NCBI GenBank assembly: GCA_003574895.1
Contig: PJFB01000011.1
Coordinates: 118,634 to 182,633, forward strand
Reading direction: 5' to 3'
DNA length: 64,000 bases
From: Geobacter sp.
GTDB taxonomy: Bacteria > Desulfobacterota > Desulfuromonadia > Geobacterales > Pseudopelobacteraceae
The translations under genes and the position numbers were made by a program. This document shows positions 44,771 through 52,755 of this stretch, one piece after another (within the stretch, counting starts at the first letter, position 1; the number at the start of each line of letters is the position of its first letter). Below the pieces are notes generated by a model that searched no databases, was not told the DNA's origin, and saw nothing but the letters and a program-made list of their open reading frames with translations.

Positions 44771-45685
44771 ATGAAACCTGACATGACTGTAAATATTGCC
44801 GGGATTGCATTGCGCAATCCGGTGATGACCGCCTCCGGCACCTTCGGCTATGGAGCCGAATTCGCACAGTACGTTGACCTGGAAAAGATCGGAGCCTTTG
44901 TCACCAAGGGGCTTTCGCTGCAGCCCCGGGCCGGCAACCCAACCCCCCGCATCGTGGAGACCCCCGGCGGGATGCTGAACGCCATTGGTTTGCAAAATGT
45001 TGGCATCGATGCCTTTATCGAGAAAAAGGTCCCATTCCTGCGCACGGTAAACACCCCGGCCATTGCCAACTTCTTTGGCAACACGGTTGACGAATATGTG
45101 GAAATGGCCCGCAGACTCGATGGAATCCCCGAAATTGCGGCACTGGAGGTGAATATCTCCTGCCCCAACGTCAAGCAGGGGGGCATTGTCTTCGGCACCG
45201 ATGCGCAATGCGCCTTCGGCGTGGTGGCAGCCTGCCGGGAAGCCACCATCAAGCCCCTGATCGTCAAGCTTTCCCCCAATGTCACCGATATCGTTTCCAT
45301 GGCCAGGGCCTGCGCCGATGCCGGCGCTGATGCGCTTTCGCTTATCAATACCCTGACCGGCATGGCCATCGACCTAAACAGCCGCAAGCCGGTACTGGCC
45401 AATATCACGGGCGGTTTTTCGGGTCCGGCCATCAAGCCGGTAGCCCTGCGCATGGTCTGGCAGGTGGCACGGGTGGTGAAGATTCCCATCATAGGTATTG
45501 GCGGCATTATGACCGCAACCGATGCCCTGGAATTCATCCTGGCCGGCGCCACTGCCATTCAGGTGGGTACCGCCAGCTTCATCAACCCGTCGGCGGCCCA
45601 GGAAATTGCCGAAGGCATGGAGGCCTGGCTGGTCAATAACGGTGTAGCCAGCGTGAACAGCCTGATTGGCGCTCTGGAAGTCTGA
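44771..45685 (+). CDS. pyrD: Dihydroorotate dehydrogenase B, catalytic subunit
   Basis: A 304-residue class 1B enzyme: [29 protein letters not shown] with the catalytic Cys, [16 protein letters not shown] and [19 protein letters not shown]. It oxidises dihydroorotate to orotate and needs PyrK, encoded directly upstream. Confidence 0.96.
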   Translation: MKPDMTVNIAGIALRNPVMTASGTFGYGAEFAQYVDLEKIGAFVTKGLSLQPRAGNPTPRIVETPGGMLNAIGLQNVGIDAFIEKKVPFLRTVNTPAIANFFGNTVDEYVEMARRLDGIPEIAALEVNISCPNVKQGGIVFGTDAQCAFGVVAACREATIKPLIVKLSPNVTDIVSMARACADAGADALSLINTLTGMAIDLNSRKPVLANITGGFSGPAIKPVALRMVWQVARVVKIPIIGIGGIMTATDALEFILAGATAIQVGTASFINPSAAQEIAEGMEAWLVNNGVASVNSLIGALEV

Positions 45686-45710
45686 GCAGGCTGCCCCGCC
45701 AGGGAGAACG

Positions 45711-47243
45711 ATGCAAATGTCAACTCCGAGCAATGGGACAACACCACCGGTATCAGCACTGATAGATGTCAATTACATCCTGATAAACCGCATCTTTGTG
45801 CTGGCCGTGACCCTGCTGTTTTTCAGCGCGGTCCTGTTGGCAAGGCGCAGCCGCGGCCAGGAGATCCATCCCCGCATCACCACGCCGATCAAGCTTGCTC
45901 TTCTCGGTTTTTTGCTGCTCTACGGCGAGGTGACCCTGACCGCCATCCCCAGCTATGGCGCCATGCTGGAAGGGTTGCAGACGGTAGTTGTCCTGTTCTG
46001 CCTGGCCAAACTGGTCATCTACCTGACAGTGGATGTTTACCTGCGATTACGTACGCAACGGGAAATCCCGTCGTTTCTGCGGGATGCCGTTCAGTTGGTG
46101 GTCTATCTGATTGTCGGCATCATCTCGCTGCGCTTGGTATTCAAGATCGACCTGGCGGCGGTCCTTACCACGACCACCGTATTGACCGCCACCATTGCCT
46201 TTGCCATGCAGAGCACGCTGACCAATGCCCTGTCCGGTTTCTCCATCCAGACCGACCAACTGCTCGGTCAAAAGAACTGGATCGCGGTCAAGGAGAAGAA
46301 CCTTTTTGGCGAAATTATCAACGTAGGTTTCCGCTATACCACCCTGCGCAACCTCGACAACACCCTGGACATGGTCCCCAACAGCGTCATCATGCAGAAT
46401 GTGGTCACATACCACGGCAGCAGCGCATCGGACGAAAAGCCGGTTCTCTGCCTGGATGCGATGCTGGATTACAGTACCCCGCCCGATCATGCCAAGGAGT
46501 TGCTGCTCAAGGTGCTGCTGGACGAGCCCGAGGTCTTGCCGGTACCGGCACCGATAGTCCGGCTGTTTTCCCTCAATGACAGCGGCATCACCTACCAGCT
46601 CAAATTCGCCATCTCCGATCCCGCGCGCAAAATCCCGGTATGGGACGCCATCTATACCAAGATGTGGTATGCCGTCAACCGCGAAGGATCGAGCTTTCCC
46701 TTTCCGCACCGGCAGGTTATCAGCAGTGAGGCCAAGTCGCCGTTCAAATTCCCGCGCGAACGTGTCGCGGCGGAATTGCGGAAATCCGAGCTGTTCGGTA
46801 TGCTCGACGACACCACCATTGAATCGCTGGCGGAAAGCGCCCTGGTCAGGGTGTTTGGCCCGGGAGAGATCGTGGTGCGGCAGGGAGACGGCGGCAGTTC
46901 GCTCTTCATTGTACTCAAGGGGGCATTGGAGGTATCAGTGGCCGGCACAACAGTCGGCAGCATTCAGGAAGAATCGTTTTTCGGCGAGATGTCGCTTTTG
47001 ACCGGCGAACCGCGCCGGGCAACGGTACGGGCCTCCAGGGAGGTCTGGCTGGCCGAAGTTACCAAAGAACTTATGGAGCCGCTGTTGCGGAGCAATCCCG
47101 CGATTCTGGAAATGCTCAGCGCCATCCTGGCTGACCGTGAACGGCGGACCAGCGCCAGTGTCAGCGAAGAGAGGGAGCAGATTGCCGAGGTGTCTCGCAG
47201 GGAAGATTACCTGCTTAAGCTGAAGCAGTTTTTTAGGCTGTGA
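45711..47243 (+). CDS. MscS-family channel with C-terminal cyclic-nucleotide-binding domain
   Basis: A 510-residue protein: about four membrane segments, then the MscS pore and beta domain (TIAFAMQSTLTNALSGFSIQ, ALDNTLDMVPNS-like NLDNTLDMVPNSVIMQNVV), and a Crp-type cyclic-nucleotide-binding domain (about 365-480: GEIVVRQGDGGSSLFIV, FGEMSLLTGEPRRATV). The Glu and Arg pair in GEMSLLTGEPRRA fits a cAMP or cGMP pocket. This is the layout of bacterial cyclic-nucleotide-gated (bCNG) MscS relatives. AGGGAG precedes ATG 45711; the frame also runs back into pyrD. Confidence 0.9.
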   Translation: MQMSTPSNGTTPPVSALIDVNYILINRIFVLAVTLLFFSAVLLARRSRGQEIHPRITTPIKLALLGFLLLYGEVTLTAIPSYGAMLEGLQTVVVLFCLAKLVIYLTVDVYLRLRTQREIPSFLRDAVQLVVYLIVGIISLRLVFKIDLAAVLTTTTVLTATIAFAMQSTLTNALSGFSIQTDQLLGQKNWIAVKEKNLFGEIINVGFRYTTLRNLDNTLDMVPNSVIMQNVVTYHGSSASDEKPVLCLDAMLDYSTPPDHAKELLLKVLLDEPEVLPVPAPIVRLFSLNDSGITYQLKFAISDPARKIPVWDAIYTKMWYAVNREGSSFPFPHRQVISSEAKSPFKFPRERVAAELRKSELFGMLDDTTIESLAESALVRVFGPGEIVVRQGDGGSSLFIVLKGALEVSVAGTTVGSIQEESFFGEMSLLTGEPRRATVRASREVWLAEVTKELMEPLLRSNPAILEMLSAILADRERRTSASVSEEREQIAEVSRREDYLLKLKQFFRL

Positions 47244-47308
47244 TTTTATTGTCGTAAGATGGTATGTTGCGGAAAGTTCAAAGAGATAATGCAGCAGGAG
47301 GTAATAAA

Positions 47309-47803
47309 ATGGCAAACATAACCAGACTGTCCCTCAAGGAAATACATATTCTGGAATCCTGTTGGATTGTTGAAGAAAAATGCGCCCACATCTACCGCCA
47401 TTTTGCAAAGATCTTTGCCAAAGACCCCGTTGTGGCGGAACTCTGGAACAAGATAGCAAAAGAAGAGGACCATCACGCGGATCAATTCAGGTTGGCCGCA
47501 TGCCACCTTGGCACCGGAATAAAAGATGTCAAGGTCAACGACAGAAAAGTGAAGTCAATAATCGCCAAGCTTGAAAAGATACATGAAGAAATCAGGACCT
47601 GCCATCCGACTTTGGCGGAGGCATTCGAGCTGGCTTTGTACATTGAGAAATCTTTGGCAGAATATCATATCGGATCAATCCTGACCTTTGCCGATAATGA
47701 ACTTTCGAAGTTGTTCAAGAAGATGGAACTCCAAGACCAGGGGCATTTAAAGATGCTGCAGGATGCGGTTGAAGAGATTGATGCGATCGAGGCGCTGAAG
47801 TAA
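47309..47803 (+). CDS. Ferritin-like/rubrerythrin-type domain protein
   Basis: A 164-residue all-helical protein with di-iron carboxylate-type motifs: VEEKCAHIYRHF, KEEDHHADQF, YIEKSLAEYH and QDQGHLKML give the paired E-x-x-H pattern. AGGAGG before ATG 47309 sets the start. There is no rubredoxin-like CxxC. A role in iron or peroxide handling is likely but not proven. Confidence 0.8.
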   Translation: MANITRLSLKEIHILESCWIVEEKCAHIYRHFAKIFAKDPVVAELWNKIAKEEDHHADQFRLAACHLGTGIKDVKVNDRKVKSIIAKLEKIHEEIRTCHPTLAEAFELALYIEKSLAEYHIGSILTFADNELSKLFKKMELQDQGHLKMLQDAVEEIDAIEALK

Positions 47804-47833
47804 AGCCGTAGGGTTGCCGTGTTACAGACTAAT

Positions 47834-47931
47834 GGAAGCACGTCGGTCGCTGGTGGGCCGCCCGGTCTTCAAAACCGGTGGAGGGGGTGAGAAACTTCCT
47901 CGGTGGGTTCGATTCCCATGTGCTTCCGCCA
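47834..47931 (+). tRNA. selC: tRNA-Sec (anticodon TCA)
   Basis: GGAAGCAC pairs with GTGCTTCC in an eight-base acceptor stem. The anticodon loop CTTCAAA gives TCA, and the long variable arm, T arm TGGGTTCGATTCCCA and encoded CCA complete the 98-base tRNA. It implies that the organism makes selenoproteins; no other sel gene is in the window. Confidence 0.96.
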
Positions 47932-47960
47932 AAAAATATCCGCAGCAGTCCGGTTGTTGC

Positions 47961-48018
47961 TTGAAGCGTAATTGGCAAAATTGCCATGTTATGCTTCAAA
48001 AGACATCGGGTCTTTTCT
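47961..48018 (+). terminator. Two adjacent hairpins after tRNA-Sec
   Basis: The first pairs TTGAAGC with GCTTCAA and GGCAA with TTGCC inside it. The second pairs AAAAGAC with GTCTTTT around ATCGG. Together they probably end the tRNA transcript. No gene is seen from here to 48224. Confidence 0.55.
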
Positions 48019-48224
48019 ATCCAGATCCTTCCCATTCCAACTAATTTGTTTATGTCGTGCCGCGCTTGGTATCTCCTGGCAAGCAGCGCTTTAGCAGGCG
48101 GTTGAATATCTGCTGCAGCGGCCGTCTGCGGTGTTGCGCGGTACTGCCAGCCATGCGTAACGCCTCGGTTGTTACGTTCCGTTCGCCTTGCATCCGGCCT
48201 TCCTTGTGACGTATTTCAAGCATA

Positions 48225-48719
48225 TCAGTGCTTCAGGGAGTGAGGGCGGAAAATGGATACGGCCAACAGTGTCAAAACAACAATGGCTTGGGCTGCGCAG
48301 CCAATAGCCCCGTTTATATAGACTTGGGAATAGAGCCGGTCGTCGAATAGGATAAATTTGTCTTGTGTGGAATAAGTCTGCATTTTTTCCAGCCATCGTG
48401 CCACGAAGAAGTAGCCGAAAAATATGGCGATAATGGTGCTGAATAATTTGAATCTGAGCCAGCTTGTACGCATGATGCATAAGCGGCGGAAACGGGCGAG
48501 GGCCAGACCGCTTATGAGTGTTAAGCAAGCGCCGGGGGTAATGATCCAGTCGTCGATTGCATCGATCACCTGGTTGAAGACCTGGAGGTCGTTGGCTGTC
48601 GTCGCCTGCAAGTCAAGTTTGAGCAGCATTGCTATGCCGAGTCCTCCTCCGATCCAGGCGCTGAAGCTCAGGATGTGCAATGTTCTCAGCAGCTGAATGA
48701 CAAAATTTCTGTTTAGCAT
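48225..48719 (-). CDS. Integral membrane protein of unknown function
   Basis: About 164 residues with four hydrophobic segments (LHILSFSAWIGGGLGIAMLL, TPGACLTLISGLAL, LFSTIIAIFFGYFFVARWL, GAIGCAAQAIVVLTLLAVS). The pattern HILSFSAWIGG is reminiscent of DUF2269/CopD-like membrane proteins, but I do not assign a function. GGAGGTTGAA directly before ATG 48719 fixes the start; the frame runs further upstream into a repeat element. Confidence 0.7.
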   Translation of the reverse strand: MLNRNFVIQLLRTLHILSFSAWIGGGLGIAMLLKLDLQATTANDLQVFNQVIDAIDDWIITPGACLTLISGLALARFRRLCIMRTSWLRFKLFSTIIAIFFGYFFVARWLEKMQTYSTQDKFILFDDRLYSQVYINGAIGCAAQAIVVLTLLAVSIFRPHSLKH

Positions 48720-48747
48720 TTCAACCTCCAGACCGGTGTCATCTAAA

Positions 48748-48927
48748 TAGTTTCCATCCGGAAACTCCGGATGAGAAACTGTAGGTTTCCGATTCGGAGA
48801 GCGGGGATTTTTTCTTCTGGCAAGGAAATCAAGAGATTGCGCGGAGGCGTACATCGGTACGCCGCACAAGCAAGGCCGAAGATTGACGCCGCCAGGGGGA
48901 AAAAGCACCCTTTCCGGACGGAAACTA
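48748..48927. repeat. MITE-like palindromic repeat of about 180 bases
   Basis: The ends are inverted copies of TAGTTTCCRTCCGGAAA. The centre is a perfect hairpin, GGCGTAC-ATCG-GTACGCC (48846-48863). Between them, TTTTTTCTTCTGGC on the left roughly mirrors GCCAGGGGGAAAAA on the right. Sequences of this look recur in Geobacter genomes as multicopy intergenic repeats (from memory, not checked). No second copy is in this window. Confidence 0.7.
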
Positions 48928-48997
48928 AATACCTGCAGGAAAATTTAGCAAGTATTGTTCCTGTAAACGGCTGCATTCGCTTTGATGCGATAGATCT

Positions 48998-49046
48998 AGT
49001 AACTTTAGTTACTTGCACGACTTTGCCAGAAAGTATAATGTGCACT
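48998..49046 (+). promoter_or_regulatory. Promoter with overlapping palindromic operator
   Basis: TATAAT (49034-49039) is a perfect -10. The palindrome AGTAACTTTAGTTACT (48998-49013) covers the -35 region (TTACTT or TTGCAC, spacers of 19 or 15). It would drive the ROK kinase gene after a leader of about 160 bases. The binding protein is unknown. Confidence 0.5.
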
Positions 49047-49206
49047 ATTGGCACACCCGCCATAAATCTGTGCCAAGTTTGGCGCGTGTTTGAGTGGGGG
49101 CAAGTGACAGATATCGATAATAGTTGTGGACATCTTGAGTCCATCGGGGACTGTGAATTCGGATGGTCAAATGTTGAAAAATATCAAATCGGAGTAATTG
49201 AAGCCC

Positions 49207-50145
49207 ATGACGTCACTTGATGCAATTTCTATGAACTCGGATATGGGAGCCATTGGTGTCGATCTTGGGGGGACCAAGACCGAAGCTGTTCTCCTGGCCC
49301 CGGACGGCAGCGTTCTGTGGCGCCAGCGCAAACCCACGCCCCGCGCCGAAGGTTACGATGCCATTCTGTCTTTGGTGGTGGATATGATCCGCGAGTCGGC
49401 TGACCGGTTGCCTGTTGGAATGCCTTATTCCGTTGGTGTCGGCATACCAGGGTCGATCGATGCCGCCACGGAACTCGTGCGCAACGCCAACTCGACTTGC
49501 CTGATTGGCCATCCCCTGCGAAAAGACATCGAAAGGTTGGTTGGCTGCCCCGTCCAGGTGCGTAACGATGCCGACTGTTTTACCCTGGCTGAGTGCCATT
49601 CCGGAGCTGGGCGCGGATATGGCCTGGTTTTCGGCGTCATCATGGGGACAGGATGCGGCGGCGGGATTTGCATCGACGGCGTGGTCCGCGAAGGGCCGCA
49701 CCGCATCTCCGGCGAGTGGGGCCATATGTCCTTGGATCGCAACGGCGCACCATGTTACTGCGGCAACCAAGGGTGTGTGGAGACGCTGATCAGCGGTTCG
49801 GGAGTTGAAGCGGCATTTTATCAGGAGCACGGGCAACGGCTGACCATGGATGAAATTGTCGCCCGGGCCCGCACGGGAGAACCGCGGTGCCAGTCAATCT
49901 TCGAACGTTTCCTGGATGACTTCGGGCGTTGCCTGGGAGGCATTATATCCATTCTCGACCCGGATGCGGTCGTGCTTGGCGGCGGGCTCTCCAACATCCC
50001 GGAGCTCTATGCCACGGGTCGGGATCGGGTGCGGCAATACGCGTTCCACGACAACTTGCGGACCCCCATCCTCAAGAATCAGCTGGGCGACTCCGCAGGC
50101 GTGATTGGAGCCGCCTGGATTGGTCGGGCAAGACAGGATCATTAA
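49207..50145 (+). CDS. ROK-family sugar kinase (fructokinase/GlcNAc kinase type)
   Basis: About 312 residues. The N-terminal phosphate loop GVDLGGTKTEAVLL, VGIPGSID, RNANSTCLIGHPL and NDADCFTLAE with the catalytic Asp precede the zinc motif CYCGNQGC and the second ATP motif. It closely resembles the Mak/NagK group. ATG 49207 is chosen; TTG 49198 lies nearer to a CGGAG and is possible. The next gene starts 50 bases later on the same strand. Confidence 0.9.
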   Translation: MTSLDAISMNSDMGAIGVDLGGTKTEAVLLAPDGSVLWRQRKPTPRAEGYDAILSLVVDMIRESADRLPVGMPYSVGVGIPGSIDAATELVRNANSTCLIGHPLRKDIERLVGCPVQVRNDADCFTLAECHSGAGRGYGLVFGVIMGTGCGGGICIDGVVREGPHRISGEWGHMSLDRNGAPCYCGNQGCVETLISGSGVEAAFYQEHGQRLTMDEIVARARTGEPRCQSIFERFLDDFGRCLGGIISILDPDAVVLGGGLSNIPELYATGRDRVRQYAFHDNLRTPILKNQLGDSAGVIGAAWIGRARQDH

Positions 50146-50194
50146 CGATAGTTGGAATAAATTGCCCTTGTTTATTGGGCAGAGGAGATGCCGT

Positions 50195-50716
50195 ATGATC
50201 GAATTATTACGCAAACGTCGCAGTATACGAAAGTTCACTTCTGAAAAAATAGATCCCGCAACCATGGAAACTATCATTGAAGCGGCCCTCCGTGCTCCTG
50301 CCTCAAGGGGCATAAATCCATGGGAGTTTATTCTTGTAGACGATCCCGAAACACTCCTCAAGCTCTCCGAAGCAAAACTGCATGGATCGGAATTCCTGAA
50401 AAACGCCCCCCTTGGGGTGGTCGTCTGCGCGGACAGCACCAAGTCGGATGTCTGGATTGAAGACTGTTCCATCGCAGCGATAATCATCCAACTCACGGCA
50501 TTGTCACTGGGGCTTGGTAGTTGCTGGGCCCAAATACGAAACCGGCAGCATGATAAAGAAAAATCGGCTGAAATGTATGTACAGAAACTGCTTGGCCTGC
50601 CTGATCACATCAAGGTTGAAGCAATATTGGGTATCGGGCACCCTGCCGAGAAAAAACGCCCTCTATCATCCAATAAGCTCATGCACGACAAGATAAAAAC
50701 CAACCGCTGGCTGTAG
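50195..50716 (+). CDS. Nitroreductase-family flavoprotein
   Basis: A 173-residue protein with the family N-terminus LLRKRRSIRKFTSEKI, RAPASRGINPWEFILV, and SLGLGSCWAQIRNR, and ending with the family-typical KIKTNRW. It binds FMN and reduces substrates with NAD(P)H; the substrate is unknown. AGGAG precedes ATG 50195. Confidence 0.9.
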   Translation: MIELLRKRRSIRKFTSEKIDPATMETIIEAALRAPASRGINPWEFILVDDPETLLKLSEAKLHGSEFLKNAPLGVVVCADSTKSDVWIEDCSIAAIIIQLTALSLGLGSCWAQIRNRQHDKEKSAEMYVQKLLGLPDHIKVEAILGIGHPAEKKRPLSSNKLMHDKIKTNRWL

Positions 50717-50762
50717 AGTCTGCGAAGAAGCAGAGCTAAGCCCGGTTGATAAAAACTATTTG

Positions 50763-50782
50763 TGGGGACGGCAGTTTCTTAA
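50763..50782 (-). repeat. Island boundary motif (inverted, degenerate)
   Basis: Read on the minus strand it is TTAAGAAACTGCCGTCCCC, loosely matching the TTAAGTATGNTGTCCC motif at 54576 and 56703. It lies between the nitroreductase gene and the first GxxExxY unit, at the left edge of the accessory island. Confidence 0.4.
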
Positions 50783-50818
50783 CCCGTTTTCTTTAGAGCG
50801 ATGATCACAAGGCAATTG

Positions 50819-51258
50819 TCCACGAAACGCACGAAAGGCACGAAAATATGGACAGCGGGTTGTTATTCAGAGATGAAAGTTATGCCATTCAGGGCGCTGT
50901 CTTTGAAGTTTATCGTGAAATGGGGTGCGGATTTCTCGAAGCGGTCTATCAGGAATGTCTTGAAAAGGAACTCGGGAAAAGAGGTGTCCCTTTCGTGGCT
51001 CAGCAAGAGCTTGTATTGAGGTATAAAGGAGAGGTGTTGAAGCAATCGTACAGGCCGGATTTGGTCTGTTACGAAAAGATCATCGTTGAACTGAAGGCAT
51101 TACGAGAACTAACCGGTGAACATCGCTCACAGGTTTTGAACTATTTGAAGGCTACCGGTTTAAGGCTCGGGCTCCTCGTAAATTTTGGGTGCAACCAAAA
51201 GGCCGTGGTTGAAAGAATCATCTTGTGGTGCGTTCGCGTATTTCGTGTTTTTCGTGGA
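50819..51258 (+). mobile_element. GxxExxY repeat unit A with inverted terminal repeats
   Basis: The left end (50819-50847) is three copies of a CACGAAA unit opening with TCCACGAAA and ending directly at the ATG. The right end (51233-51258) is the inverted counterpart, ending TTTCGTGGA. Units B and C have the same layout and length (440 bases). Unit A and unit C also share CACAAGGCAATTG before the left end, which is outside the inverted repeat. No transposase is encoded. Confidence 0.65.
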
Positions 51259-51357
51259 CCCCAAGCCTGGTTCCCGGAATTCCCCCTGGTGGCATATTTT
51301 GTATTTGATTTGCATCAGTGCCATGTTATCCTGAAATGGCTAGACAGGCTAGCTTGA
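50848..51357 (+). CDS. GxxExxY protein, copy A (stop codon lost)
   Basis: The first 125 residues are nearly identical to copies B and C: GAVFEVYREMGCGFLEAVYQ carries the G-x-x-E-x-x-Y motif, and YRPDLVCYEKIIVELKAL has the D...ExK of a PD-(D/E)xK nuclease-like fold. Where B and C stop at TGA, this copy has TGG, so the frame reads through the right inverted repeat to 169 residues. The function of the family is not established; the fold suggests a nuclease or an inactive relative. AAAGG within the left repeat may serve as ribosome binding site. Confidence 0.85.
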   Translation: MDSGLLFRDESYAIQGAVFEVYREMGCGFLEAVYQECLEKELGKRGVPFVAQQELVLRYKGEVLKQSYRPDLVCYEKIIVELKALRELTGEHRSQVLNYLKATGLRLGLLVNFGCNQKAVVERIILWCVRVFRVFRGPQAWFPEFPLVAYFVFDLHQCHVILKWLDRLA

Positions 51358-51369
51358 TAGGAGGGTCGT

Positions 51370-51651
51370 ATGAAGACTAATAAGATTGTTCGCTTACCCC
51401 ATGATCGGGAGTGGCAGCTTCAGGAGGCCAAGAACCGTTTGAGTCAGGTGGTGGATTCGGCCCTGCATAATGGTCCCCAGACAATAACGTTGCGGGGCAA
51501 GCCCACAGCCGTGGTTGTCTCTTTTGATGAATACCGCCAACTGACCCAGCCCCGTACCGGGTTATCGCAGTTTTTCCGGCAATCTCCCCTGTGTGACGTT
51601 CAGCTCGATCTTAGTCGCAGCGCCGATCTCTCCCGCGAGGTGGAGCTGTGA
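51370..51651 (+). CDS. Phd/YefM-family antitoxin
   Basis: A 93-residue protein: WQLQEAKNRLSQVVDSAL and GPQTITLRGKPTAVVVSFDEY are the Phd/YefM DNA-binding domain. The C-terminal tail would neutralise the toxin. AGGAGGG precedes ATG. Its stop overlaps the toxin start by four bases. Confidence 0.93.
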   Translation: MKTNKIVRLPHDREWQLQEAKNRLSQVVDSALHNGPQTITLRGKPTAVVVSFDEYRQLTQPRTGLSQFFRQSPLCDVQLDLSRSADLSREVEL

Positions 51652-52067
51652 AATATCTGCTTGATACCTGTCTGATTTCCGAACTGGTAAAGAAAGAGCC
51701 GCATCCCGGCGTGGTGAACTGGTTGGACGAACAGGACGAACAGACACTGTTTCTGAGTGTCCTGAACCTGGGGGAGCTGCAGAAGGGGATCAGTAAACTG
51801 CCCGACTGTACGAAAAAGGATGAGCTGCAAGCCTGGATCGGGCTCGATCTGGTCGAACGCTTTGCTGGGCGGATTCTTGATATTGATCTGGACACCGCAC
51901 TCTGTTGGGGGCGTATCCAGGGAGAGGCGGAGCGGGCGGGTGAGAAACTGCCGGTAATGGATTCGCTCATTGCCGCAACCGCTGTGGCGCATGGGTTGAT
52001 TGTGGTGACGCGGAATGTCAAGGATATGGAGCGGTGCGGGGTGCGGGTTTGTAATCCGTGGGAGTGA
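51648..52067 (+). CDS. PIN-domain toxin (VapC/FitB type)
   Basis: A 139-residue PIN domain with the acidic set in LLDTCLISELVK (Asp6), SVLNLGELQKG (Glu) and PVMDSLIAATA (Asp), ending TRNVKDMERCGVRVCNPWE. It is an RNase toxin paired with the overlapping antitoxin gene. Two copies of its last 38 or so codons lie further downstream, behind GxxExxY units B and C. Confidence 0.94.
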   Translation: MKYLLDTCLISELVKKEPHPGVVNWLDEQDEQTLFLSVLNLGELQKGISKLPDCTKKDELQAWIGLDLVERFAGRILDIDLDTALCWGRIQGEAERAGEKLPVMDSLIAATAVAHGLIVVTRNVKDMERCGVRVCNPWE

Positions 52068-52070
52068 GTT

Positions 52071-52094
52071 GAGCAAACTCTCCCCGGAATTCGG
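52071..52094 (+). repeat. Boundary motif copy after the PIN toxin gene
   Basis: GAGCAAACTCTCCCCGGAAT and a few more bases match the GTCCC-GGAATTC part of the island motif. Related degenerate copies lie at 51263-51285, 52585-52603, 52730-52750, 53176-53193, 53661-53683, 53806-53827 and 53848-53868. Confidence 0.4.
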
Positions 52095-52140
52095 TCTGGA
52101 AGATTAAGAAGCAGGGGAAGACCAATCTTTAAGACAATTG

Positions 52141-52580
52141 TCCACGAAAAGCACGAAAGGCACGAAAATATGGACAACGGGTTGTTATTCAGAGATGAAA
52201 GTTATGCCATTCAGGGCGCTGTCTTTGAAGTTTATCGTGAAATGGGGTGCGGATTTCTCGAAGCGGTCTATCAGGAATGTCTTGAAAAGGAACTCGGGAA
52301 AAGAGGTGTCCCTTTCGTGGCTCAGCAAGAGCTTGTATTGAGGTATAAAGGAGAGGTGTTGAAGCAATCGTACAGGCCGGATTTGGTCTGTTACGAAAAG
52401 ATCATCGTTGAACTGAAGGCATTACGAGAACTAACTGGTGAGCATCGTTCACAGGTTTTGAATTATTTGAAAGCTACCGGTTTAAGGCTCGGGCTTCTCG
52501 TAAATTTCGGGAGCAACCAAAAGGCCGTGGTTGAAAGGATCATCCTGTGATTCGTTCGTGTATTTCGTGCTTTTCGTGGA
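52141..52580 (+). mobile_element. GxxExxY repeat unit B with inverted terminal repeats
   Basis: The left end (52141-52169) begins TCCACGAAAAGCACGAAA. The right end (52551-52580) ends with the exact reverse complement, TTTCGTGCTTTTCGTGGA (18 of 18), and the pairing continues into a third TTCGTG unit with two mismatches. The whole unit is a 440-base box around one gene. Confidence 0.7.
52170..52550 (+). CDS. GxxExxY protein, copy B
   Basis: 126 residues with the G-x-x-E-x-x-Y motif at about residue 27-33 and the D...ExK nuclease-like residues in the middle (RPDLVCYEKIIVELK). Near-identical to copies A and C, with mostly silent differences, so the duplications are recent. It starts directly after the left inverted repeat and its TGA touches the right one. 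Confidence 0.9.
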   Translation: MDNGLLFRDESYAIQGAVFEVYREMGCGFLEAVYQECLEKELGKRGVPFVAQQELVLRYKGEVLKQSYRPDLVCYEKIIVELKALRELTGEHRSQVLNYLKATGLRLGLLVNFGSNQKAVVERIIL

Positions 52581-52605
52581 CTCCAAGCCTGGTTCCCGGA
52601 ATCCT

Positions 52606-52725
52606 CCGGTAATTTTAGATTCGCTCATTGCCGCCACCGCTGCGGCACATGGATTGATTGTGGTTACGCGGAATGTCAGGGACATGGAGAGATGCGGGGC
52701 GAGGGTTTGTAATCCGTGGGAATGA
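52606..52725 (+). pseudogene. C-terminal fragment of the PIN toxin gene, copy 1
   Basis: DSLIAATAAAHGLIVVTRNV through CNPWE matches the end of the PIN toxin encoded at 51648-52067, and the homology continues past the stop (GAGTTGAG). It begins at CCGGTAAT, which corresponds to the codons just before the last active-site Asp. It adjoins the right end of GxxExxY unit B; the front two thirds of the toxin are missing. Confidence 0.85.
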
Positions 52726-52755
52726 GTTGAGTAAGATGGCCTTGGGATTTAGTAA

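Noticed and set aside
43463..45208. 581-codon minus-strand frame over rimI, pyrK and pyrD
   Set aside because: Three well-recognised genes on the plus strand account for the sequence.
47829..48035. Minus-strand frame of 68 codons with STWESNPPRKF
   Set aside because: Antisense reading of tRNA-Sec; the tRNA explains the sequence.
48771..49220. Plus-strand frame of 149 codons before the ROK gene
   Set aside because: It begins inside the palindromic repeat, covers the promoter and has no ribosome binding site.
50819..50847. CACGAAA triplet repeats considered as a CRISPR array
   Set aside because: Units are 9-10 bases with no spacers, and they pair with inverted copies after the gene.
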